Shown one piece after another: positions 1 through 7,686 of a DNA stretch of 7,686 bases. The number at the start of each line of letters is the position of its first letter. Position 1 is the first letter of the stretch. Both the position numbers and the translations under genes were made by a program. Below the pieces are notes generated by a model. That model had not been told where the DNA came from. It saw only the letters and a program-made list of their open reading frames with translations, and did not search any database. Source of the DNA: Spirochaetia bacterium (GTDB lineage: Bacteria > Spirochaetota > UBA4802 > UBA5550); assembly GCA_031289575.1 (NCBI GenBank), contig JAITPE010000075.1:1-7686 (forward strand), written 5' to 3'.

Positions 1-29
1 TAATTATGTTATTTTTATGTTATTAAAAT

Positions 30-60
30 TTGACAAAAGACAGAAAAATCTCTTAAAAAT
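30..60 (+). promoter_or_regulatory. Possible sigma-70 promoter ahead of dnaN
   Basis: A perfect TTGACA -35 element lies at 30-35. The sequence 17-19 bp downstream (53-60, TTAAAAAT) is only a weak -10 match, 3 to 4 of 6 bases depending on register. A promoter here would transcribe through the origin-like sequence into dnaN. In AT-rich DNA such matches arise by chance, so this is tentative. Confidence 0.3.
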
Positions 61-104
61 TGAAGCGGAAGAAAAACAGCAAATGAAACAACAAAAATTT
101 TGAT

Positions 105-113
105 TTATCAACA
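105..113 (+). promoter_or_regulatory. DnaA-box-like site TTATCAACA
   Basis: TTATCAACA differs from the consensus DnaA box TTATCCACA at one base. It lies in the presumed origin and belongs to a 12-mer, GATTTATCAACA (102-113), that recurs at 155-166 with one change. The repetition and location support DnaA binding; no binding data can be inferred. Confidence 0.55.
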
Positions 114-157
114 AGCGGAAAAAAGCGCAAACAACGATTAAATCAGGATTTAAAGAT

Positions 158-166
158 TTATTAACA
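158..166 (+). promoter_or_regulatory. Second DnaA-box-like site TTATTAACA
   Basis: TTATTAACA has two mismatches to TTATCCACA, but it lies within GATTTATTAACA (155-166), which is 11/12 identical to the copy at 102-113. The start-to-start distance is 53 bp, about five helical turns, so both would face the same side of DNA. It lies 12 bp before the DnaA-trio-like run, as expected for the box that nucleates DnaA loading. Confidence 0.5.
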
Positions 167-178
167 TATGAGCACACA

Positions 179-196
179 CTACTACTATTACTATTA
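179..196 (+). promoter_or_regulatory. DnaA-trio-like triplet run, strand-opening element
   Basis: The top strand reads CTA CTA CTA TTA CTA TTA. The complementary strand, read 3' to 5', is GAT GAT GAT AAT GAT AAT, matching the DnaA-trio consensus 3'-[G/A]A[T/A]-5'. In B. subtilis such trios guide DnaA onto a single strand during unwinding. Here they directly abut a pure A/T tract (192-221) and follow a DnaA-box-like site. A simple-repeat origin is possible, but the position makes function likely. Confidence 0.6.
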
Positions 197-221
197 ATAA
201 ATAAATAATTATTAAATTAAT
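192..221. other. 30-bp pure A/T tract, candidate DNA unwinding element
   Basis: Thirty consecutive bases contain no G or C, rich in TAAATAAATAATTATTAAAT-type steps that melt easily. It follows the trio-like run and ends just before the dnaN ribosome binding site. Its role as duplex unwinding element is inferred from composition and neighbours. Confidence 0.5.
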
Positions 222-226
222 GTAAG

Positions 227-232
227 AAGGAG
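227..232 (+). promoter_or_regulatory. Ribosome binding site of dnaN
   Basis: AAGGAG ends 7 nt before the ATG at 240. It is a strong Shine-Dalgarno sequence and fixes the dnaN start. Confidence 0.85.
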
Positions 233-239
233 AAACAAA

Positions 240-1370
240 ATGAAAATAAATGCCGATAAAGAACAACTTTTAAAATCTATAATAACGGCGGACGCTATTA
301 TATCAAAAAATGTTAACACTATTCTTTCAAATTGTCTTTTTAATGTTACAGAGAATCAAGTAGAGATAATATCTACAGATAATGAGATGGCCATAAGGAC
401 AAGGTTTGATGCCGTATCCGAGGGGAGCGTATCATTTACGGCCAACGGGAAAAAGTTTTCGAGCATTCTTAAAGAATTTCCTGAAGGAGAAATAATAGCG
501 GATATAAACGATACATTGCTCGTAAGCATAAAAACAGCATCGAAAGAGATAAAAGGACGCTATTCGCTTGTCGGCAGCTCCGCTGAAGATTATCCTGATA
601 TTCCTGTCTTCGAAGAAAAAAACATAATCGAAATAGAACAGAGCACCCTCAAGGAGATGATAAGAAAAGTAGTCTATGCGGCAACTCACGATACGCTAAA
701 GACCATATTCAACGGCATTCTGATCGTCATTGAAAACGGGAGCGATATAACAGCTGTGGCAACGGACTCAAGGCGCCTGGCTATGATAACAAGGAAACTT
801 GATACAGAGAATAACGAATCCGGCAGCTTTATAATACCGCTGAAAACAGTGGGGGAACTCCTGCGCCTTCTTGAATCAAGCGGAAGATGCCGCCTTTCGT
901 ACAATGAAAGGCAGTGCTTTTTTAAAATAGGAAACACAGAAATAATATCAAGAATTGTTGACGGATTATTTCCAGATTACAAGCATGTAATTCCAGCCGA
1001 TCATTCCATGGATGTTGTTGTTGAAACAAAAAAACTTGTTGATTCGGTACGAAGGGTATCTGTGTTTACAAAAGAACCGGCAAGTAAAATAATATGCAAG
1101 TTCAGCGGCAATTCCCTTACCCTTGAGGCAAACACGCCCGATCTTGGAGAGGCCGAAGAAGAGCTTGATATAGAGAACAGCTCGACTGATTTAATGACTA
1201 TAGGAGTTAACTCGCAGTTTCTTCTTGACTGCCTTAAAGAAATAGATTCTTTTTCAATAAAGTGCGGGCTTTCCGGACAGATGAGTCCCATAACTTTTGT
1301 TCCCGAAAACGACAGCTTTTATATTTCTGTTATAATGCCTATTCAGATAAAATCAGGCTACCCTGATTAA
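240..1370 (+). CDS. dnaN: DNA polymerase III beta subunit (sliding clamp)
   Basis: This is the ring-shaped processivity clamp that encircles DNA and tethers Pol III and other clamp-binding proteins. The 376-residue length fits the family, with three clamp domains at roughly 1-122, 127-250 and 253-370. Visible family motifs are ATDSRRLA (174-181, ATDGHRLA in E. coli), the GLFPDYKHVIP segment (242-252) and the C-terminal VIMPI (364-368), which together line the peptide-binding pocket. The pocket has Ser177 and Arg178 where E. coli has Gly-His, and the chain runs about six residues past the usual end (tail KSGYPD). ATG with a strong Shine-Dalgarno 7 nt upstream sets the start. The TAA stop shares its last A with the recF ATG (TAATG), so translation is probably coupled. 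It is the first gene of the cluster after the origin-like region. Confidence 0.97.
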   Translation: MKINADKEQLLKSIITADAIISKNVNTILSNCLFNVTENQVEIISTDNEMAIRTRFDAVSEGSVSFTANGKKFSSILKEFPEGEIIADINDTLLVSIKTASKEIKGRYSLVGSSAEDYPDIPVFEEKNIIEIEQSTLKEMIRKVVYAATHDTLKTIFNGILIVIENGSDITAVATDSRRLAMITRKLDTENNESGSFIIPLKTVGELLRLLESSGRCRLSYNERQCFFKIGNTEIISRIVDGLFPDYKHVIPADHSMDVVVETKKLVDSVRRVSVFTKEPASKIICKFSGNSLTLEANTPDLGEAEEELDIENSSTDLMTIGVNSQFLLDCLKEIDSFSIKCGLSGQMSPITFVPENDSFYISVIMPIQIKSGYPD

Positions 1371-2476
1371 TGTATATATCGCGGCTAAATTTAAAAACCT
1401 TCCGTAACTATGAATCAGCCGTGATAGATTTTGCGCCTAATATAAATTTTATAACAGGAAGCAATGGTTCGGGTAAAACAAATATTTTAGAGGCTATATC
1501 TATACTTGCCAACATAAAATCTTTTAGAAACATTCCGGATACCGATATAGCCAAATGGAAATCGACGGCTTATTACGCCTCGGCTGAAATTGCGGAAAAT
1601 GAATGCAAGAAATTTGAGGTCGGCTTTTCATCAGAAAGCAACAAGAACAGAAAGAAAGTCAAGATAGACGACATTGAGATAAAAAAAGTATCAGATTATT
1701 ATGGAAAATTTTTGGTTGTGGTTATATCGCCAGGAGACATAAGTATAATAAATGACGGACCCGAGATAAGAAGGCGTTTTTTTGACAGCGCTATTTCTAA
1801 AATTGATATAGATTATTTTGAAAAACTGAATGACTTTAGAAAAGCGGTTATAAACAGAAACAGCCTGCTCAAACAGTTAAGGGAGCGCAAGGTAAATGAT
1901 GCGGGACAACTTGATCCATGGGATGTTATATTTGCCGAGAAAGCGGCCTACATAGTGAAAAAACGTGAGGATTTTATAAACAGGTTCAGGGAGATATTCA
2001 CAGTAAACTATTGCAAAATAGCGTCCGATGATGACGCTCCTGATATGGAATACATAAACACCTTTGGAGTCTTTGATGAAAGCGCTATACTCAAAAAGCT
2101 CAAAGAGAGAAGACTGAAGGATATCCTTATTGGGAACTGCGGCAAGGGCCCTCATCGAGATGATTTTATGCTAAAAAAAACAGAGGGGATTCATTTTGTA
2201 AACTATGCCTCACAAGGGCAAAGAAGAACGGCAGCCATTGCCCTTAAAATATCCGAGTATGATATCATGAGGGAGAAGTTGGAAAAAGAGGCGGTTATTC
2301 TCGTGGATGATATTTTTTCGGAACTTGATGAAAAGAGAAGAAAAAATATGGTAAAACTATTAAACAGCGGGAATCAGGTTATATTTACAATGGTAAACAT
2401 AAATTCTGTTGAGGACGAAATTTTTTTTGATTCAAAGAAATATGAAATAAGAGAAAATTTTGTATATTCCTTTTGA
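1370..2476 (+). CDS. recF: DNA replication and repair protein RecF
   Basis: RecF is a cytoplasmic SMC/ABC-type ATPase that, with RecO and RecR, helps place RecA at single-strand gaps and supports restart of stalled forks. The 368 residues carry the whole motif set: an N-terminal NLKTFRNY segment (7-14), Walker A GSNGSGKT (30-37), the GPHRDDF motif (260-266), the ABC signature YASQGQRRT (279-287), and Walker B with D-loop, ILVDDIFSELD (310-320). The helical arm lies between. The start is the ATG that overlaps the dnaN stop by one base; there is no good Shine-Dalgarno, consistent with translational coupling. Runs of eight A (2173-2180) and eight T (2421-2428) occur in the gene, but the frame is intact. 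It is an ordinary, apparently functional recF. Confidence 0.96.
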   Translation: MYISRLNLKTFRNYESAVIDFAPNINFITGSNGSGKTNILEAISILANIKSFRNIPDTDIAKWKSTAYYASAEIAENECKKFEVGFSSESNKNRKKVKIDDIEIKKVSDYYGKFLVVVISPGDISIINDGPEIRRRFFDSAISKIDIDYFEKLNDFRKAVINRNSLLKQLRERKVNDAGQLDPWDVIFAEKAAYIVKKREDFINRFREIFTVNYCKIASDDDAPDMEYINTFGVFDESAILKKLKERRLKDILIGNCGKGPHRDDFMLKKTEGIHFVNYASQGQRRTAAIALKISEYDIMREKLEKEAVILVDDIFSELDEKRRKNMVKLLNSGNQVIFTMVNINSVEDEIFFDSKKYEIRENFVYSF

Positions 2477-2483
2477 TGTATTT

Positions 2484-2818
2484 ATGAACTTTAAGATAAA
2501 CAACAACGGAAGAAAGCAGCGGCTTTTAAGCTTTAATGAACTCATGGCCGATGTCATAAACGAACTCAACATAAAGGATGATTTTTTTATTATAATGTTA
2601 AAAAATAACTGGGAGAAAATAGCCGGCGGCATAGTATCGGTTCACAGCGTTCCGGACAGAATTTTTAAAAATATACTCTTTATTTCCGCCGATCATTCTG
2701 TCTATGCCAACGAAATTATTATGATGAAAAATATTATTTTGCAGAAAATAGGTGACAGCATTGGACAAAATATTATAAAGACCGTAAAGGTAGAGATAAG
2801 ACATCTCAATTGGCATTA

Positions 2819-2819
<1 letters not shown>
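2484..2819 (+). CDS. dciA: DUF721/DciA-family protein, probable replicative helicase loader or operator
   Basis: The 111-residue product matches the DUF721 pattern: a core with Trp43 in NNWEKIAGG, then HSVPDRIFKN (54-63), a strand ILFISAD (64-70), a helix with YANEI (74-78) and a final VKVEIR strand. The family member DciA interacts with the DnaB helicase and is thought to be the ancestral helicase loader in bacteria lacking DnaC or DnaI. Its place beside recF and gyrB is frequent in several phyla. Start choice is uncertain: the ATG at 2484 lies 7 nt after the recF stop, whereas an in-frame TTG at 2460 would add eight residues and overlap recF by 17 bp. Neither has a strong Shine-Dalgarno. 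I prefer ATG. The gene is AT-rich, and the usual Trp in the helix motif appears to be Tyr74. The family is well supported; the loader role is by homology. Confidence 0.82.
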
Positions 2820-4973
<2,154 letters not shown>

Positions 4974-4978
4974 AAAAC

Positions 4979-4984
4979 AAGGAG
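4979..4984 (+). promoter_or_regulatory. Ribosome binding site deciding the GTG start of gyrA
   Basis: AAGGAG lies 8 nt before GTG 4993. The next in-frame ATG is at codon 32, inside the conserved QMKSAYLDYAMSVI region, so it is too late. The Shine-Dalgarno supports GTG as the initiator. Confidence 0.8.
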
Positions 4985-4992
4985 CTTAATCA

Positions 4993-7470
4993 GTGTCAGA
5001 TAAAAAGAAAACAGATAGTAAGGGCGGCGGTGATGACGGCGGAGATCTTTTTGCGGCCATAGAACCTGTTGAAATAGAAGATCAAATGAAGAGCGCCTAT
5101 TTGGATTACGCGATGAGCGTAATCATAGGGCGCGCTCTTCCGGATGTCCGTGACGGACTCAAGCCGGTACACAGAAGAATTCTTCATGCCATGAATGAGA
5201 GGGCATGGAGAAGCGACAGGGCGTATGTGAAATCGGCAAAAATTGTCGGTGAGGTTATAGGTAATTATCATCCTCATGGAGACATAGCCGTATACGATAC
5301 AATGGTGCGCATGGCGCAGGACTTTGTCATGCGCATGCCCACAATAGACGGACAGGGAAATTTCGGCTCGATTGACGGCGACCCGCCCGCGGCTTACAGG
5401 TATACCGAGGCGCGCCTCAACAAGGTTGCCGAGGAGCTGCTGAAGGACATAGAAAAGGAAACGGTTGATTTAAACCCGAACTTTGACGATACCCGCAGGG
5501 AACCGGTGGTGCTTCCGTCCGCGTTCCCAAACTTGCTTGTAAACGGCTCCGACGGAATAGCCGTAGGTATGGCCACAAAAATTCCTCCTCACAATCTCGG
5601 CGAGGCAATAGACGCCACAGTAGCCCTTATAGACAATCCTGATCTTTCGGTAAAACAGCTAATGAGGCATCTCAAGGGGCCTGATTTTCCTACAGGCGCA
5701 ATGATCATGGGAAGTGACGGAATCTACAAGGCCTATTCCACGGGACGCGGATCGCTCAAAATACGCGGCACGGTTGAAATTGAGGAAACAAAGAAGGAGA
5801 GGGAGAGCATTATTATAACATCCATCCCGTACCAGGTGAACAAGTCCGCTCTCATAACAAGGATTGCCGAGCTTGTAAACGACAAGACAATCGAAGGCAT
5901 ATCCGAACTCAGAGATGAATCCGACCGTAACGGAATGCGCATATACATCGGCCTTAAAAAGGACATCAATTCAAGCATAATAATAAATCAGCTTTATAAA
6001 CACACGGCTGTGCAGAGTTCTTTCGGCGTTATACTTCTTGCCATAGTTGACGGCGAGCCCAAGATTCTTGATTTAAAGGGACTGCTGAACCATTACATTG
6101 TCCACAGAAAAAATGTTATTACCCGCAGAACGCAGTACGATTTACGCAAGGCCGAAGAAAGGGCGCATATTCTCGAGGGCCTTAAGATAGCCCTTGATAA
6201 TATTGATGAGGTAATAAAAATAATAAAAGCCTCAAAAGACGCGGCTGAGGCCGGCGACAAACTCATGAAACGCTTTGCTCTAAGTGAAATACAGACCAAG
6301 GCTATTCTCGATATGCGTCTGCAGCGCCTGACAAACCTTGAAGTAAAGAAAATAGTGGAGGAACTGAAGGCTCTTGTAAAACTCATAGATGAACTCAAGG
6401 CGATTCTTAAAAGCGAAAAGAAAATCTACGAGATAGTAAAGAGCGAACTTCTCACGGTAAGGGAAAAATACGCTGATGAACGAAAGACACAAATTATTGA
6501 GGGAGGGGAAACCTCAACGGATTTTGATGCCGAGGATTTAATAGCGGATGAGAATGTTGTAATATCCATAACCAACGATAATTTTATACGGCGCCTGCCC
6601 ATAGATACTTACAAGAAGCAGCACCGCGGCGGCAAGGGAGTCATCGGCATGTCAATCAAGCAGGAAGACTTTGTCCGCATAATGAACATTTGCTCAACGC
6701 ATGATATGGTTTTTCTGTTTTCCAATAAGGGCAAAATCTTTGCCCTTAAGGCCTATGAAATTCCGATAGCATCCAAAGCCAGCAGGGGAAAATCGCTCCG
6801 AGGGCTGATAAACCTTGCCGGCGAAGAGTATATTACGGCAATATCCTCTGTAAACAATTTTGACGGCGACATGTACCTTTGCATGGCAACCAGAAACGGC
6901 ATTCTTAAAAAGATAGACCTGCGTGATTTTAAGAACGCAAGAAAAGGCGGAATCATGGCCATAAACCTTAAAAAGGATGATGAACTTGCCGGCGTTAACA
7001 TTGTTGAAAAGGGCGATGATGTTGTTCTTGTTTCGAGCAAGGGACTTCTTTTAAGGACAAGCCTGTTGAAGATGCGTTCCATGGGGCGTTCCGCCGCCGG
7101 AATTATAGGCATGAGATTGGATAAGGACGATAGAATAATCGGCCTTGATGTAGTCAAAAAGGGCTCCTCCCTGTTTATTATCACAGAAGGCGGCTATGGC
7201 AAAAGGGTGGATTACCGCCATTTTGCCGTCAAGGGACGCGGCGGCAAGGGCATGGCCTGCGTCAAGGTTTCCGAAAAACACGGAGCGGCCATAGGCGTGC
7301 GCTCCGTGTTTCCGGAAGACGAAATAGTAATCATATCCAAAAGCAGCATGGCCATAAGGGTGCTTGCTAAGGATATTTCCATGCAGGGCCGCACGGCTAC
7401 CGGTGTGAGACTTTTGAATGTTGATGAAGATGACATCGTGTCCGATTTTGCCGTAATAACAGAAGAGTAG
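4993..7470 (+). CDS. gyrA: DNA gyrase subunit A
   Basis: GyrA carries the DNA breakage-reunion activity and the DNA-wrapping domain of gyrase. Of 825 residues, the winged-helix/tower core covers roughly 30-520: SAYLDYAMSVI (34-44), HPHGDIAVYD (93-102), catalytic Tyr137 beside Arg136 in AAYRYTEARL, and KAILDMRLQRLT (436-447) in the C-gate region. A six-bladed beta-pinwheel follows (about 525-825) with a GyrA box QHRGGKG (543-549) and a related KGRGGKG (747-753). The box marks it as gyrase and not ParC. The initiator is GTG with a good Shine-Dalgarno. The first 20 residues form a Gly/Asp/Lys-rich extension, about 15 residues longer than E. coli. Ile98 stands at the position of E. coli Ser83, the main quinolone-contact residue; Asp102 (Asp87) is kept. 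The gene ends in tandem TAG TAG stops. Confidence 0.97.
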   Translation: MSDKKKTDSKGGGDDGGDLFAAIEPVEIEDQMKSAYLDYAMSVIIGRALPDVRDGLKPVHRRILHAMNERAWRSDRAYVKSAKIVGEVIGNYHPHGDIAVYDTMVRMAQDFVMRMPTIDGQGNFGSIDGDPPAAYRYTEARLNKVAEELLKDIEKETVDLNPNFDDTRREPVVLPSAFPNLLVNGSDGIAVGMATKIPPHNLGEAIDATVALIDNPDLSVKQLMRHLKGPDFPTGAMIMGSDGIYKAYSTGRGSLKIRGTVEIEETKKERESIIITSIPYQVNKSALITRIAELVNDKTIEGISELRDESDRNGMRIYIGLKKDINSSIIINQLYKHTAVQSSFGVILLAIVDGEPKILDLKGLLNHYIVHRKNVITRRTQYDLRKAEERAHILEGLKIALDNIDEVIKIIKASKDAAEAGDKLMKRFALSEIQTKAILDMRLQRLTNLEVKKIVEELKALVKLIDELKAILKSEKKIYEIVKSELLTVREKYADERKTQIIEGGETSTDFDAEDLIADENVVISITNDNFIRRLPIDTYKKQHRGGKGVIGMSIKQEDFVRIMNICSTHDMVFLFSNKGKIFALKAYEIPIASKASRGKSLRGLINLAGEEYITAISSVNNFDGDMYLCMATRNGILKKIDLRDFKNARKGGIMAINLKKDDELAGVNIVEKGDDVVLVSSKGLLLRTSLLKMRSMGRSAAGIIGMRLDKDDRIIGLDVVKKGSSLFIITEGGYGKRVDYRHFAVKGRGGKGMACVKVSEKHGAAIGVRSVFPEDEIVIISKSSMAIRVLAKDISMQGRTATGVRLLNVDEDDIVSDFAVITEE

Positions 7471-7472
7471 TA

Positions 7473-7514
7473 GGTTCGTCATTGTTAGTTGCATAACAGT
7501 CGCAATGACGTACC
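7473..7514. repeat. Interrupted inverted repeat just after gyrA
   Basis: CGTCATTG (7477-7484) is perfectly complementary to CAATGACG (7503-7510). Beyond one mismatch, GGT (7473-7475) pairs with ACC (7512-7514). The 18-nt interior contains an alternative small hairpin, TGTTA/TAACA (7483-7487 and 7494-7498). There is no T tract after it, so it is a poor terminator. GTCATTGC...GCAATGAC-type palindromes occur as dispersed repeats in other bacteria, so this may be a repeat element remnant. Confidence 0.6.
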
Positions 7515-7517
7515 CCA

Positions 7518-7596
7518 AAAAAGTACAAAATTGTAACATTTTCCCTCTCAAAAACTTCTCCCTGACGCATTCTGGAACAAAAAGTACAAAAATGTA
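7518..7596 (+). repeat. Pair of 18-nt near-identical direct repeats
   Basis: AAAAAGTACAAAATTGTA (7518-7535) and AAAAAGTACAAAAATGTA (7579-7596) differ at one base and are 61 bp apart. Each holds a short palindrome: TACAA-AA-TTGTA in the first and GTACA-AAAA-TGTAC in the second. The second copy forms most of the left arm of the long hairpin at 7580-7631. They may be a duplicated terminator arm or operator-like sites. Confidence 0.6.
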
Positions 7597-7631
7597 CCGC
7601 AAGAAAACTTGCGGTACATTTTTGTGCTTTT
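7580..7631 (+). terminator. Long stem-loop terminator of the gyrase operon, possibly bidirectional
   Basis: Positions 7580-7603 pair with 7608-7631 over 24 bp with only one G-T pair, closed by an AAAA loop. The GC-bearing core is GTACCGCAAG/CTTGCGGTAC, followed by ATTTTTGTGCTTTT, a U-rich tail in the plus-strand transcript. The left arm is equally A-rich, so it could also terminate a convergent transcript from beyond the window. It lies 110 bp after the gyrA stop. Confidence 0.8.
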
Positions 7632-7656
7632 CCTCTCTGCTTTTTGTCACTTCCCT

Positions 7657-7686
7657 CTGAAAGGCGCGCCGCGGAGCGCCTTTCAG
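7657..7686. repeat. GC-rich perfect inverted repeat at the window edge
   Basis: CTGAAAGGCGC (7657-7667) and GCGCCTTTCAG (7676-7686) are perfect 11-bp complements around an 8-nt loop GCCGCGGA. Bases 7663-7680 are 17/18 G or C in an otherwise AT-rich intergenic region. It could be a second terminator, a REP/MITE-like repeat, or an element end. What follows is outside the window. Confidence 0.7.

Larger units (their letters stand above)
1..239. other. oriC: Candidate replication origin (oriC) core upstream of dnaN
   Basis: This non-coding stretch precedes dnaN, the usual site of oriC when dnaA lies further upstream. It contains, in order, two phased TTATGTTATT repeats (4-13 and 15-24), two copies of AAGCGGAA (63-70 and 113-120), two DnaA-box-like sites (105-113 and 158-166), a triplet run resembling DnaA-trios (179-196) and a 30-bp tract of only A and T (192-221). 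The order box, short spacer, trios, AT-rich tract matches the basal unwinding system described for Bacillus subtilis. No frame gives a believable protein. dnaA itself is not visible, and neither box is a perfect TTATCCACA, so the origin assignment is an inference from position and motif order. Confidence 0.65.

Noticed and set aside
17..103. Short open frame of 28 codons from ATG 17 in the left spacer
   Set aside because: It has no Shine-Dalgarno, is Lys/Gln-rich, resembles no DnaA C-terminus and overlaps the origin motifs.
2173..2428. Runs of eight A and eight T in recF as possible frameshift sites
   Set aside because: The reading frame is intact with all motifs in one frame; homopolymers are expected in AT-rich DNA.
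6753..7184. 143-codon minus-strand open frame over gyrA
   Set aside because: It is Ser/Leu/Arg-rich and antisense to conserved gyrA, with no independent support.
7051..7650. 199-codon open frame on the minus strand
   Set aside because: It runs antisense through the gyrA pinwheel and starts among the terminator repeats, with no recognisable domain. It is a shadow of gyrA.

Overview
The window carries a replication-origin-proximal gene cluster. A 239-bp non-coding stretch with origin-like features is followed by six same-strand genes: dnaN, recF, a DUF721/DciA-type gene, a DUF370/RemB-type gene, gyrB and gyrA. A structured intergenic region follows gyrA. In many bacteria dnaA lies just upstream of such a block; it is not in the window.

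Organism: overall composition is moderately AT-rich, and ATA is used very often for Ile. GyrA carries a WRSDRAYVKSAKIVGEVIG segment and a PPAAYRYTEARL catalytic segment, which remind me of spirochaete gyrases. The gene order dnaN-recF-DUF721-gyrB-gyrA also fits several spirochaetes. I regard a spirochaete as the best guess but unproven, because it rests on recalled family resemblance and not on a search. The RemB-like gene between recF and gyrB is best known from Firmicutes such as Bacillus subtilis.

Layout: positions 1-239 contain two near-identical DnaA-box-like 12-mers, a run of six DnaA-trio-like triplets and a 30-bp pure A/T tract, all immediately before dnaN. This is a good candidate for the core of oriC. 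The coding block at 240-7470 is extremely compact: two junctions are TAATG stop/start overlaps, remB and gyrB overlap by 8 bp, and the largest gap is 19 bp before gyrA. The last 216 bp (7471-7686) hold no supportable gene. They contain an interrupted inverted repeat, a long hairpin that is probably the operon terminator, a repeated copy of that hairpin's left flank, and a very GC-rich inverted repeat at the right edge.

How the genes work together: DnaN is the sliding clamp, DciA-type proteins help load the DnaB helicase, RecF acts at gaps with RecOR, and GyrA2B2 removes positive supercoils ahead of forks. All are transcribed away from the presumed origin. RemB is the odd one out, a probable small DNA-binding regulator.

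The main points for a second look are the DnaA-trio-like origin, the substitutions at quinolone-contact positions in both gyrase subunits (GyrA Ile98 and GyrB Asn430), the RemB gene coupled to gyrB, and the repeats after gyrA. I found no clear sign of a wholly new system; this is mostly a conserved housekeeping region.
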